Positions 44,909 to 53,576 of a DNA stretch of 64,000 nucleotides are shown one piece after another. Made by a program: the position numbers and the translations under genes. Every line of letters starts with the position of its first letter. The stretch's first letter is position 1. The stretch lies in NCBI GenBank assembly GCA_963704535.1, contig OY969916.1:558001-622000 (forward strand). Reading direction: 5' to 3'. This DNA is from G963704535 sp963704535. Its GTDB lineage: Bacteria > Chloroflexota > Chloroflexia > Chloroflexales > Roseiflexaceae. The notes below the pieces were generated by a model, which was not told the origin of the DNA, did no database searches, and saw nothing but the letters and a program-made list of their open reading frames with translations.

Positions 44909-45181
44909 CTAATCCTCACCAACAGCCACCATGCCATCGAACGCCGCCGGATAGCGCGTGACCACTGCATCCACAATAGCCTCGCCGAGCGCCCAGAAGC
45001 CGCGCTCGGCCTGAATCTCCGCGCCAAGCCAGCGCCAATGCCAGCGGCGGCGCTCGTCTTGCCAGAGTTCCAGGCCCTGGCTACTCAATTCATCGAGCAT
45101 CAAACCGACGTGGCGAATGAGGGTGTAGCTGATGAGGGTGGCGTTGGGGTCGCAAAGCGGCGTAGACGATCCGTTCTCCAT
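44909..45181 (-). CDS. Small hypothetical protein
   Basis: A 90-residue protein with a strong AGGAGG six bases before its ATG (45181). Sequence MENGSSTPLCDPNATLISYTLIRHVGLMLDELSSQGLELWQDERRRWHWRWLGAEIQAERGFWALGEAIVDAVVTRYPAAF contains aromatic residues around WHWRWLG and is compact and amphipathic. No family recognised. It is the only minus-strand gene in this accessory stretch. Confidence 0.5.
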   Translation of the reverse strand: MENGSSTPLCDPNATLISYTLIRHVGLMLDELSSQGLELWQDERRRWHWRWLGAEIQAERGFWALGEAIVDAVVTRYPAAFDGMVAVGED

Positions 45182-45398
45182 GTGAAGCCTCCTGTGAGCG
45201 ACAGCCCACACTGAGGCGGGAATGCGACGGCGGAGCTATTGCGTGTGCTACAATAGCCCTGCGTCGGCGTTAGCCCGCCGATGCCGGCCCCGCGGCTGTG
45301 ACCAGCAGCGCGCGGGGCATCCTACAAATTATGGTTTGGCTCTATTGGAGACAGAGTAACACAGGGGCGGCAATTTGTCAATCCTGTGTGGATTTGGC

Positions 45399-45623
45399 AT
45401 GATGCAACGATTCGGTGAAAAGCTGCGCACACTTCGACAGCAGCGGCGAATGAGCCTGACCGAGTTGGCGCAGGCTTTAGGTTACGTGGCACACAGCTAC
45501 ATCAGCGCGATAGAGACAGGGAAAAAGCAACCGACTGTCGAGTTTGTCTTGAAGGTGTCGCGCCTGTTCGGGGTGTCAATGGACCAGTTGACGAAGGATG
45601 AGTTAGAAATCACCGAAGAATAA
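45399..45623 (+). CDS. XRE-family HTH regulator
   Basis: A 74-residue protein, almost entirely a helix-turn-helix of the Cro/CI type (FGEKLRTLRQQRRMSLTELAQALGYVAHSYISAIETGKKQPTVEFVLKVSRLFGVSMDQLTKDE). It ends EITEE just before TAA. The same reading frame continues beyond the TAA as five 14-residue repeats (RSQIATEEQHATEE), to TGA at 45834. The TAA looks like a three-base insertion between a repeat-like ITEE and the first RSQ. Start ATG 45399 or 45402. No partner gene is adjacent. Confidence 0.8.
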   Translation: MMQRFGEKLRTLRQQRRMSLTELAQALGYVAHSYISAIETGKKQPTVEFVLKVSRLFGVSMDQLTKDELEITEE

Positions 45624-45626
45624 CGG

Positions 45627-45822
45627 TCACAAATCGCAACTGAAGAGCAACATGCCACAGAAGAACGGTCACAAATCGCAACTGAAGAGCAACATGCCAT
45701 AGAAGAACGGTCACAAATCGCAACTGAAGAGCAACATGTCACAGAAGAACGGTCACAAATCGCAACTGAAGAGCAACATGTCACAGAAGAACGGTCACAA
45801 ATCGCAACTGAAGAGCAACATG
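45627..45822. repeat. 42-bp tandem repeat, about five copies, in frame with the XRE gene
   Basis: Unit CGGTCACAAATCGCAACTGA + AGAGCAACATGCCACAGAAGAA (42 bp) repeated with one or two substitutions each. Because 42 is a multiple of three, the frame is kept: RSQIATEEQHATEE per unit, Glu-rich and likely helical. Confidence 0.9.
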
Positions 45823-45836
45823 ATGCCGCAGGATGA

Positions 45837-46017
45837 CGATAGCGGCAGCGTATCCAAAAGGAACCTGTGGCGGTGTAACAGCAGCGAATAGCTTGGCAAA
45901 GGGGTGATGCTGTTCGCGTAATGGGATACCTATGGGATCAGGAGCGAAGCAGGGAGCGGAGCAAGCGGGAGAAATGTTCGCGCAACCTTGAACAACATCG
46001 TACAAAGGAGCATTTTA
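45837..46017. other. Gap without recognised gene
   Basis: No convincing coding sequence. The end holds the ribosome-binding site AAAGGAG of the next gene. A run of GAGCGAAGC/GGAGCGGAGC-like sequence at ~45941-45964 may be a short degenerate repeat. Confidence 0.4.
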
Positions 46018-46806
46018 ATGCGCAAACCCAGCACAAGCATCGAGGAACGATTTACACTGGCGCAGATCGCGATCGGCAACACGCTAGCCGACCCCACACT
46101 CCAGACACCACTGGCGGCGTATGGCTACACCGCCGACCGTCTACAGCAGGGGAATGCGCTCCGCGAACAAGCGCGGGCACTGTATGAGCGGCAAAAAGGC
46201 GAGTATGCCGAGCAGTTCGCGGCCAGCGAAGCGTTGAAAGCGGCTCAACAGCAGGCTCAGGGCACGTACATGCACTATGTCAAAGTGGCGCGGGTGGCAC
46301 TCAAGAACGATCGCCGGGCGATGCATAAGCTGGACCTGGCGACCGAGCGCAAGGTGCCCTTGGCCGGGTGGCTGGCGCAGGCCCACCAGTTCTACATCAA
46401 CGCATTGTCCGACGCCCCCATTCTGGGCAAGCTGGCCGAGTTCGGCATCACGCAGGCGATGCTGGAAGTGGGGCAGCGCCAGGTCGATGCGGTGGGCGAG
46501 TGTGAGATGGCGCGGCGGCAGCGCCGGGGCGCGGCGCGCGACGCGACCAGGATGCGCGACGAGGCGATCACTGCGCTGGACAGTTGGATGAAGGACTTTA
46601 CCAAGATCGCCCACCTGGCGTTCCAGAATCGGCCGCAGTTCCTGGAGAAGCTCGGCATCAAAGCGCGCAGGGCGCGGGCGGCCACCCATACTCCCGTCTC
46701 CGCCGCTCCGAGCGCGGTCGCGTTCGCCGTCGAAGCCTCCACCCCCGCTCATGACAGCGACCAGCCGGCTCGCCGCAATGGGCGGGCGACCATCAGTAGC
46801 CGGTAG
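46018..46806 (+). CDS. Helical hypothetical protein
   Basis: A 262-residue, almost entirely alpha-helical protein: FTLAQIAIGNTLADPTLQTPLAAYGYTADRLQQGNALREQARALYERQKGEYAEQFAASEALKAAQQQAQGTYMHYVKVARVALKNDRRAMHKLDL...WLAQAHQFYINALSDAPILGKLAEFGITQAMLEVGQRQVDAV...AITALDSWMKDFTKIAHLAFQNRPQFLEKLGIKAR. AAAGGAG precedes ATG 46018. Similar proteins are known as uncharacterised in Bacteroidota and Chloroflexota, often near mobile DNA (recollection, not tested). The Ala/Pro-rich tail is probably disordered. Confidence 0.65.
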   Translation: MRKPSTSIEERFTLAQIAIGNTLADPTLQTPLAAYGYTADRLQQGNALREQARALYERQKGEYAEQFAASEALKAAQQQAQGTYMHYVKVARVALKNDRRAMHKLDLATERKVPLAGWLAQAHQFYINALSDAPILGKLAEFGITQAMLEVGQRQVDAVGECEMARRQRRGAARDATRMRDEAITALDSWMKDFTKIAHLAFQNRPQFLEKLGIKARRARAATHTPVSAAPSAVAFAVEASTPAHDSDQPARRNGRATISSR

Positions 46807-46813
46807 CCTTAAA

Positions 46814-46891
46814 GCCTATCCGAATAACCGCATCCTGGACCCAGAGGGTACCCCGGCGCAGCCGTATCGAAGGGCGGTTATTCGGATAGGC
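46814..46891. mobile_element. 78-bp MITE-like inverted repeat
   Basis: GCCTATCCGAATAACCGC (46814-46831) and its exact complement (46874-46891) flank a 42-base centre. Flanks TTAAA and TCTTA could be remnants of a TTA duplication. The 18-bp ends resemble termini of IS4/IS5-type elements, so it may be mobilised in trans. Confidence 0.7.
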
Positions 46892-47061
46892 TCTTAGTGG
46901 GGAGCGGCGCCCTTCACCCCGGCGCCGCTCCCACACCAGGGTGTGTTGCCCCCTCACCCCCAGCAGCCCACCCTCTGCGCTTCGCTTGTCTTCCACGCTG
47001 GGGAGAGGGGAGAAGCTTACTTCTACTTCTGCGCTTCTTCAACATACCAGCCCTGGCCTGG

Positions 47062-47067
47062 TATAAT
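47062..47067 (+). promoter_or_regulatory. -10 element giving a probably leaderless mRNA
   Basis: TATAAT lies seven bases before the ATG at 47075, so transcription would start at or within a base or two of the start codon. There is no Shine-Dalgarno between them. Confidence 0.55.
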
Positions 47068-47074
47068 CTCCCCC

Positions 47075-47458
47075 ATGATTGAAACATCACTCTCCCCGAC
47101 GCTTGCAGCCACTGTCGTGCATTGTGTTACCGGCGTCATCAATCGGCAGCAGGCCGCGCAGGGCGCTGCCGAGGCGCTGCGGTTTGTCCAGCGCCTGTCC
47201 GGCGAGCATGGCCCGATCAACCTCCTGCTCGATCTGCGCGGGAAGCACTTCGAGAACCTCCAGGCGCACAAAGCCTGGAGCCAGGGCTTTGCGCGCAACC
47301 CTGCCCTCCAGGGCCATGTACACTCGGTCGCCATTCTCGGTGATGACACGCCGGCGTTTCGCGCCGAGCAGGAACTCATGGAGAGCGAGCGGGTCGGGTT
47401 CTTTGTGGACGCAACGCTGGCCGAGCAGTGGCTCACTAACGAGAAAAGGGGAGTTTGA
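47075..47458 (+). CDS. SpoIIAA/STAS-like small protein
   Basis: A 127-residue protein: VVHCVTGVINRQQAAQGAAEALRFVQRLSGEHGPINLLLDLRGKHFENLQAHKAWSQGFARNPALQGHVHSVAILGDDTPAFRAEQELMESERVGFFVDATLAEQWL. The INLLLDLRGKHFEN stretch and alternating beta/alpha pattern match SpoIIAA-like (STAS superfamily, DUF3478-type) proteins. The last residues (NEKRGV) and the stop codon are encoded by a family A repeat. It appears to be expressed from a leaderless promoter. Confidence 0.65.
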   Translation: MIETSLSPTLAATVVHCVTGVINRQQAAQGAAEALRFVQRLSGEHGPINLLLDLRGKHFENLQAHKAWSQGFARNPALQGHVHSVAILGDDTPAFRAEQELMESERVGFFVDATLAEQWLTNEKRGV

Positions 47459-47612
47459 GGGGCCGCCCTCAAGAATAACCCTACCCACATGTTCATTCGC
47501 AGTTGTGCCCGCTGTGGGCAACCAGAAAAAGGGGAGTTTGAGGGGCGGCCCCTCAAGAATAACCCTACCCACATGTTCATTCGCAGTTGTGCCCGCTGTG
47601 GGCAACGAGAAA
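47443..47612. repeat. Two tandem copies of a family A variant
   Basis: Two direct copies of ~83 bp, each with AAAAGGGGAGTTTGAGGGGC / CCCTCAAGAATAACCC, CCACATGTTCATTCGCAGTT and GTGCCCGCTGTGGGCA. An inverted copy lies at 57630-57715. Region 47613-47715 holds no gene. Confidence 0.75.
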
Positions 47613-47715
47613 ATAGAAGGTGCTGACCTTGACCACCTTGGCAAAGTTCACACTTTTGCCACCTTCATGCCGTCATTCGCTCACACTTGTCGGATATACT
47701 GGTCCCATTCTGTAA

Positions 47716-47816
47716 GAGACTGTTTGAAAAGGGCAGTGTCTCGCCTCCAATCCGTGGTGGATAAGGAGATTCTTGAGGGGCGGCCCCCTCAAACTCCCCC
47801 CTTTTCAAATAGTTTC
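47716..47816. mobile_element. MITE-like element, family A, complete copy
   Basis: GAGACTGTTTGAAAAG (47716-47731) and CTTTTCAAATAGTTTC (47801-47816) are terminal inverted repeats. The inner part has ATTCTTGAGGGGC / CCCCCTCAAACTCC. It lies just before the ABC transporter operon. Confidence 0.75.
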
Positions 47817-47832
47817 TAGTCGAGGAGATCGT

Positions 47833-48723
<891 letters not shown>

Positions 48724-48726
<3 letters not shown>

Positions 48727-48790
48727 AGATTAGAGATCGGAGATTGGAGATTGTGACGCTACAATAATCTCCAATCTCCAATCTCCAGAT
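48724..48790. repeat. Inverted heptamer repeat within the ABC operon
   Basis: AGATTAGAGATCGGAGATTGGAGATT, ~12 bases, AATCTCCAATCTCCAATCTCC. A strong hairpin between the ATPase and the first permease, which may modulate relative expression. Confidence 0.8.
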
Positions 48791-48807
48791 CGAGATACGG
48801 GGCACCT

Positions 48808-50031
48808 ATGCAACGACTATTGTGGATCACTCGGCACGAGTACCTGCGCCATATTGGCCGTAAAGGATTCCTGATGGCGACGTTCGGCATGCCGCTGCTG
48901 CTGATCGCCGGGTTCGCGCTGATTATCGCGCTGCTCGGCGGGCGAACGACCGAGCGCGCGATCGGGTATGTCGATCAGTCGGGCATTTTGTCCGGCGCGC
49001 CGCCGCTGCACACGGCCGATTCCGAGGGCGACCGTTACGTGCCGCTGGTCCCCTTTGGCGACGAGGCCGGCGCGCGCGCCGCGTTTGTGGCCGGCCAGAT
49101 CGACGCCTACGTCGTCCTCCCTCCTGACTACCGCGCGACCGGCGCGGCGACCCTCTACGCAGGTGAGAATATCTCGACCCTTGGCGAGGCGACCCTGCGC
49201 GACTTCGTGCGCGGCGGGTTGCTGGCCGGCAGGCCACCCGAGATCGCCGCGCGGGCGATCTCCCCGATCGAACAGATGACCCGCCGCACGATCGACGGCG
49301 GGCGCGAGGCCGACTCGGACAATTTCCTGATCTTCCTGCTGCCGACACTGGTCGGGCTGCTGTTTATGATCTCGGTCTTTTTCTCAGCGGGCTACCTGCT
49401 GATGGGCCTGATCGAGGAGAAAGAAAACCGCACGATGGAGATCGTGATGACCTCGATCGCGCCCTGGCAGCTCGTTGGCGGCAAGACCCTCGGCCTGGGG
49501 TTGCTGGGTCTGACGCAGGTGCTGATCTGGGGTAGCGGCGTCGCCGCGCTCCTGGCGCTCGGCGCGACCCTGATCGAGGGCCTGCGGGCCGCGCTGCCGC
49601 TCGATATGCTGCTGGTCGCCGTGCTGTTCTTCATCCCCGGCTACCTGCTGTACGCCGGCTGCATGATCGGCATCAGCGCAATGGTAACATCGACCCAGGA
49701 AGGGCAGCAGTTCTCCTCGATCCTTTCGCTGCTGGCGATGTCGCCGTTTTTCGCCAATATCCTCTTCGTCACCGACCCAAACGGCATCGTGCCGCTGCTC
49801 ATGAGCTTCTTTCCGCTGAGCGCCCCGATCGCCATGCTCATGCGTATGCCGCTGGGCGATGTCCCGGCCTGGCAGATCGTTACCAGTCTGCTGATCGTGG
49901 CCGGCTCGGCTGTGCTGGCTAGCTGGGGGGCGGCACGGATCTTCCGGGCCGGCATGCTGCGCTACGGCAAGTCGATCAAGCTGCGGGATCTCTTCGGCGT
50001 GCTGCGAACCGGACAGGCCGGCGCAGAATGA
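48808..50031 (+). CDS. ABC-2-type permease (NatB-like)
   Basis: A 407-residue permease. One N-terminal helix (GFLMATFGMPLLLIAGFALIIALL), a ~150-residue extracytoplasmic domain (GYVDQSGILSGAPPLH...YVVLPPDYRATGAATLY), then five helices (NFLIFLLPTLVGLLFMISVFFSAGYLL, LGLLGLTQVLIWGSGVAALLAL, MLLVAVLFFIPGYLLYAGCMIGISAMV, ...). The LIEEKENRTMEIVMTSIAPWQLVGGKTLGLG coupling motif is typical for ABC-2 exporters. It is paralogous to the next gene, so the two may form a heterodimer with the ATPase. Confidence 0.9.
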   Translation: MQRLLWITRHEYLRHIGRKGFLMATFGMPLLLIAGFALIIALLGGRTTERAIGYVDQSGILSGAPPLHTADSEGDRYVPLVPFGDEAGARAAFVAGQIDAYVVLPPDYRATGAATLYAGENISTLGEATLRDFVRGGLLAGRPPEIAARAISPIEQMTRRTIDGGREADSDNFLIFLLPTLVGLLFMISVFFSAGYLLMGLIEEKENRTMEIVMTSIAPWQLVGGKTLGLGLLGLTQVLIWGSGVAALLALGATLIEGLRAALPLDMLLVAVLFFIPGYLLYAGCMIGISAMVTSTQEGQQFSSILSLLAMSPFFANILFVTDPNGIVPLLMSFFPLSAPIAMLMRMPLGDVPAWQIVTSLLIVAGSAVLASWGAARIFRAGMLRYGKSIKLRDLFGVLRTGQAGAE

Positions 50032-50104
50032 AGAATTGAGAATTGAAAATTGAGAATGCCGAGAGTGACTATTCTCTATTCTCAATTCTCAATTCTCAAT
50101 TTCT
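50032..50104. repeat. Inverted heptamer repeat (AATTGAG / CTCAATT) between the permease genes
   Basis: GAATTGAGAATTGAAAATTGAGAAT, ~18 bases, ATTCTCTATTCTCAATTCTCAATTCTCAATT. The second such hairpin inside this operon. Confidence 0.8.
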
Positions 50105-50118
50105 AAAAGGTGTTGATC

Positions 50119-51357
50119 ATGACAAAGATGTTTCGTTTGGCCCTGCACGAGTTCCTCAAGCACCTGCGCCGGCCAAGCTTCATCCTCACGACGCTGTTGG
50201 TACCGCTGATCGGCGCAGCGATCACGTTTGGGATCGGTCTGACGCGCAACCAGAGCCAAGCCGAGGCGGGCCAACTCCCCGGTGCGCGGGACTTCCAGGG
50301 GACGATCGGCTACGTGGACCAGAGTGGGCTGATCACGCAGGTGCCGCCTGGGGTCCCGCCATCGCTCTTTCGCGCCTACCCGGACGAGGCGGCGGCCCGC
50401 GCCGCGGTGGCCGCCGGCGAGGCGCAGGTGTTCTACGTCATCCCGCCTGACTACCTCCAAAGCGGGACGGTGATCCGCTACGCCCGCCAGCTCGGCGGGA
50501 GCGAGCAAGAGTTGTTCCGCACCCTGCTGCGCGCCGCCCTCGTCGATGGCGATCTACGCACAGCGACACTGCTCGAAGAGCCGCTCGATCTGAAGACGGT
50601 GCGGCTCGACGCCGCCGGCGCCGAACTCACCGGGCGCGACAACAGCGCGAGCGGCGGGGCGCAGACGTTCTTCGTACCGTACATCTTCGCGATGCTGCTG
50701 TATATGACGATCTTCTTCGCCGCTAGCTTCCTGCTCCAAAGCGTGACCGAGGAGAAAGAGAACCGCACGATCGAGATCCTGCTCACTTCGCTCCAGCCGT
50801 GGCAACTGCTGGGCGGCAAAGTGCTGGGGCTGGGGCTGCTAGGGCTGATCCAGATGCTGCTCTGGCTTACGTCAAGCTGGCTGCTGCTGAGCGTGAGCGC
50901 CGGGCCGCTCGGTCTCTTCGAGGGCGAGTTCGCGTTGCCATGGGGGGTCTGGGCGCTCGCGGTGGTGTACTTCCTGCTCGGCTACCTGTTCTACGCCAGC
51001 CTCATGGCCGGGATCGGCGCCACTGTCACCAACATCCGCGAGGGTGGGCAGCTCACGGCGCTGATGGTCTTCCCGTTCATCCTCCCGCTCTGGTTTCTAG
51101 GGGTGATCATCGAGCAGCCCAACGGGACTCTGGCGCGTGTCCTGGGGCTGATCCCATTCACCGCGCCGGTGACGATGATGATCCGCTCGCCGCTCGCCGA
51201 CGTCGCCCCGATCGAGATCGCGTTGAGTCTGGCGCTGCTGGCGGCGTCGGTCGTGCTGGCGATCTGGCTGGCGGCGCGGCTGTTCCGGGTCAGCACACTG
51301 CTGTCGGGAAAGCGGTTGAGCGGTCGGGAGATCGTGCGGGCGATCCGTGCGGGGTAG
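50119..51357 (+). CDS. ABC-2-type permease, second subunit
   Basis: A 412-residue permease with the same plan as the preceding one: helix (FILTTLLVPLIGAAITFGIGL), outer domain (GTIGYVDQSGLITQVPPGVP...VFYVIPPDYLQSGTVIRYARQ), then membrane helices (FVPYIFAMLLYMTIFFAASFLLQ, VLGLGLLGLIQMLLWLTSSWLLLSV, ...). The coupling motif VTEEKENRTIEILLTSLQPWQLLGGKVLG is conserved. AAAAGG precedes ATG 50119; GTG 50110 is an alternative. Completes the exporter operon. Confidence 0.9.
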   Translation: MTKMFRLALHEFLKHLRRPSFILTTLLVPLIGAAITFGIGLTRNQSQAEAGQLPGARDFQGTIGYVDQSGLITQVPPGVPPSLFRAYPDEAAARAAVAAGEAQVFYVIPPDYLQSGTVIRYARQLGGSEQELFRTLLRAALVDGDLRTATLLEEPLDLKTVRLDAAGAELTGRDNSASGGAQTFFVPYIFAMLLYMTIFFAASFLLQSVTEEKENRTIEILLTSLQPWQLLGGKVLGLGLLGLIQMLLWLTSSWLLLSVSAGPLGLFEGEFALPWGVWALAVVYFLLGYLFYASLMAGIGATVTNIREGGQLTALMVFPFILPLWFLGVIIEQPNGTLARVLGLIPFTAPVTMMIRSPLADVAPIEIALSLALLAASVVLAIWLAARLFRVSTLLSGKRLSGREIVRAIRAG

Positions 51358-51504
51358 GGCAAATGCGAGGCATCCAGGCGGTCGGGGAGGGTCTGCTTCA
51401 CAGGTTTTCAATTCTTGGTGGTTCGGTGGGGCCTATGCAATACGCCCTTACGTGCCCTGGCTCTATCCTCGATCTTCCATCCTCCATCCTCCGTCCTCCA
51501 TCCT

Positions 51505-51993
51505 CTATCCGTGCTGGGCGATCCAGGACCGGATCTGCTCGATATGCTCCTGCACATGTTCGTAGGAGTTCTCGGCGACCCGCCGCCATAAGGGAACGCC
51601 ACGGGTCCAGTGGTACCGGCCGGGATCGTTCAGGTCCTCGTCGGAGGTGGCGGCGAGCTGCTCGATCAGCTCCTGCCGCGCGTCGTGCCAGTCGGCCAGG
51701 ACGGCCGAGAGCGAGCGCAGGTAGTACTGCGCGACGACGCTGGCGTTGCGCGTCTCCGTAGCGTCGTCGGCCTCCATATCGGGCGTCTTTCCCCGCGCGG
51801 CGGCATGAAGCAGGCGCAGCGCATAGCGCTCCCAGAAGGCGATATGCGCCAGCACATCCTTAACCGACCACACGCCCACGGCGCCGGGCTGATTCATTTG
51901 GGCGACGCTGAGATGCGAGAGCAGCAGTTCCAACTGCGTGTTGGTATGGTGAATCAACTCGATCAGACGGACGTTCCCCACCCGCTCTGCCAT
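51505..51993 (-). CDS. ClbS/DfsB-family four-helix protein
   Basis: A 162-residue protein matching the ClbS/DfsB (DUF1706, DinB-like) pattern: LIELIHHTNTQLELLLSHLSVAQMNQPGAVGVWSVKDVLAHIAFWERYALRLLHAA and WTRGVPLWRRVAENSYEHVQEHIEQIRSWI. WSVKDVLAHIAFWE and the late HVQEHIEQI carry the histidines of the family's possible metal site. ClbS itself protects against colibactin; the role of relatives is mostly unknown. Stand-alone gene, downstream of a TCCATCC heptamer array (51465-51512). Confidence 0.8.
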   Translation of the reverse strand: MAERVGNVRLIELIHHTNTQLELLLSHLSVAQMNQPGAVGVWSVKDVLAHIAFWERYALRLLHAAARGKTPDMEADDATETRNASVVAQYYLRSLSAVLADWHDARQELIEQLAATSDEDLNDPGRYHWTRGVPLWRRVAENSYEHVQEHIEQIRSWIAQHG

Positions 51994-52015
51994 GCATTTC
52001 CCCTTCCGCCGTGAT

Positions 52016-52167
52016 CAATAGGAGGAAAAGGAGTCTTGAGGGGCGGCCCCCTCAAACTCCCCCTTTTCAGAGAGTCTCTCAATGCGCCGTCCATCGCAGC
52101 CACGAGCAATGGTGGAAAAGGAGTCTTGAGGGGCGGCCCCTCAAACTCCCCCTTTTCAGAGAGTCTC
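52016..52167. repeat. Two tandem copies of a family A variant
   Basis: GGAAAAGGAGTCTTGAGGGGCGGCCCC(C)TCAAACTCCCCCTTTTCAGAGAGTCTCTCA occurs at 52020-52081 and again at 52112-52170. The inner palindrome TTGAGGGGCGGCCCCTCAA is perfect in the second copy, which ends over the stop codon of the BrkB gene. Confidence 0.8.
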
Positions 52168-53277
52168 TCAGTGCGCTGTCCGTCGCAGCCTGCGGGTCAC
52201 GCTGGAGGCGGCCCGGCGGGTGCCGATGATCAGGGCGGCAACCCCGGCGATCACCCCGCCGACGACGCCGATCAGCAACCCAGCGCCGCCGACTGCCGCC
52301 ACGGTGCCGGTCGATGGCCCCGGCTGTGCGGTCGGCGCGGGGGCGGGCGCGGGCATAGGCTGCGGGTCTGGAGTGGCGGCGGGCTGGGACTGCGGCGCTC
52401 GGCTCCCATACCGCCGCGAGTAGACCTCGGTGAACACCGCGCCCAGGAATAGCACCTGGCTACTGAAATAGATCCAGGCCATCAGCACAAGCACCGTCCC
52501 AATCGCACCATACGCGCTGGCATAGCTGCTACTGCCGATGTAGAACGCCAGCAGACGCTTGGCGGCCTCCCAGATCAGTGCCGTCAACAGAGCGCCAAGC
52601 CAGACATCGCTCCAACGCACCCTGGTATCCGGCAGATACTTAAACAACAGTGCGAAGATCAGCGTACTCAAAAGCAGGGTGATGACGAGGCCGGCTGTGA
52701 AGCTGACCGCCGGGCTGTCGGCCAGGGGGCCGAGCAATGGGAGCTGCTTCGCGCCGCCGAGCAGCGCCTGCGTGACGCCGGTCAGCACCAGCAATATCAG
52801 CATTAGGAAGCCGACCGATAGCACCATCCCGAACGAGAACAGCTTCCCGATGACCGCGACCCTGATCGTGTTGATGATGCCCTCCGGCTTGGCTTCTTCG
52901 GGCACCTTCCAGATCTTGTTGAAGCTGGCGTCGAGTTGCTGAAAGACGCCCGACGCGCCGAGCAGCAGCGTGACGAGACCAATACCGGTTGCCGCGCCGG
53001 CCTGCTCCTCGACTGTTCCCAGCATGGCCTCAATCGTCTCGCGCAAATTCGGCGAGAAATTCTGCTCGACCACCGTCAAGATCTGGTCCTGGATCCTGAT
53101 CGCCGGGTCCCAGAATCGCAGCACAAAGCCGAGCACCGCCACGAGCAGGATCAGCAGCGGAAAGATCGAGAACATCGCATAATAGGACAATGCCGCGCCA
53201 AGCTGCCCAGCCTCGTTCTTCTGAAAGTCCGCGCCGGTCTCCTTGAGCAGTGGTAGAACATCTTGCTTCAGGCTCAT
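52168..53277 (-). CDS. YihY/BrkB-family membrane protein
   Basis: A 369-residue protein. Family pattern: LLKETGADFQKNEAGQLGAALSYYAMFSIFPLLILLVAVLGF, GLVTLLLGASGVFQQLDASFNKIWKVP, FSFGMVLSVGFLMLILLVLTGV, LLSTLIFALLFKYLPDTRVRWSDVWLGALLTALIWEAAKRLLAFYIGSSSYASAYGAIGTVLVLMAWIYFSSQVLFLGAVFTEVY. Six helices plus an extra one near the C-terminus after a Pro/Ala-rich linker (AAVGGAGLLIGVVGGVIAGVAALIIG), which is unusual. ATG 53277 follows GGGGGGCG. Transport function is unknown despite its old name, ribonuclease BN. Confidence 0.9.
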   Translation of the reverse strand: MSLKQDVLPLLKETGADFQKNEAGQLGAALSYYAMFSIFPLLILLVAVLGFVLRFWDPAIRIQDQILTVVEQNFSPNLRETIEAMLGTVEEQAGAATGIGLVTLLLGASGVFQQLDASFNKIWKVPEEAKPEGIINTIRVAVIGKLFSFGMVLSVGFLMLILLVLTGVTQALLGGAKQLPLLGPLADSPAVSFTAGLVITLLLSTLIFALLFKYLPDTRVRWSDVWLGALLTALIWEAAKRLLAFYIGSSSYASAYGAIGTVLVLMAWIYFSSQVLFLGAVFTEVYSRRYGSRAPQSQPAATPDPQPMPAPAPAPTAQPGPSTGTVAAVGGAGLLIGVVGGVIAGVAALIIGTRRAASSVTRRLRRTAH

Positions 53278-53576
53278 AATCGCCCCCCGTCTATTCCCTC
53301 TATCTCTGCAAAAGAGCACAAGCAATCCGTGGTGGAAATGGGATCTTGTGGGGTTTCCCCTCAAACTCCCTTCTTCAGGTGGTGGAAAGGGGATCTTGAG
53401 GGGTTTCCCCTCAAACTCCCCTCTTCTGACGATCTCTTCGAGTCAGCCGCAGCATCCGCAAGAAATATGCCTCTGGCCGCCCTCGATCGCATCCAAGAGT
53501 TTGCAATCTTGTCCGTGTGTGGTACACTGTGCCCGTCGATCGCAATACTAGCACCTACACTTCAGGAGAAGCGACG
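53278..53576. repeat. Divergent intergenic region with two family A variant cores
   Basis: GTGGAAATGGGATCTTGTGGGG / TTTCCCCTCAAACTCC (53331-53370) and GTGGAAAGGGGATCTTGAGGGG / TTTCCCCTCAAACTCCCC (53381-53423) form a tandem pair. Beyond them, TTGCAATCTTGTCCGTG and TACACT (~53502-53528) may be the promoter of the AP-family gene. Confidence 0.55.

Noticed and set aside
44870..45214. Plus-strand frame of 114 codons
   Set aside because: The antisense frame has a strong AGGAGG at proper spacing; this one has none.
45627..45822. Possible CRISPR array
   Set aside because: The 42-bp units abut one another with no spacers and encode an in-frame 14-residue peptide repeat; no cas genes are near.
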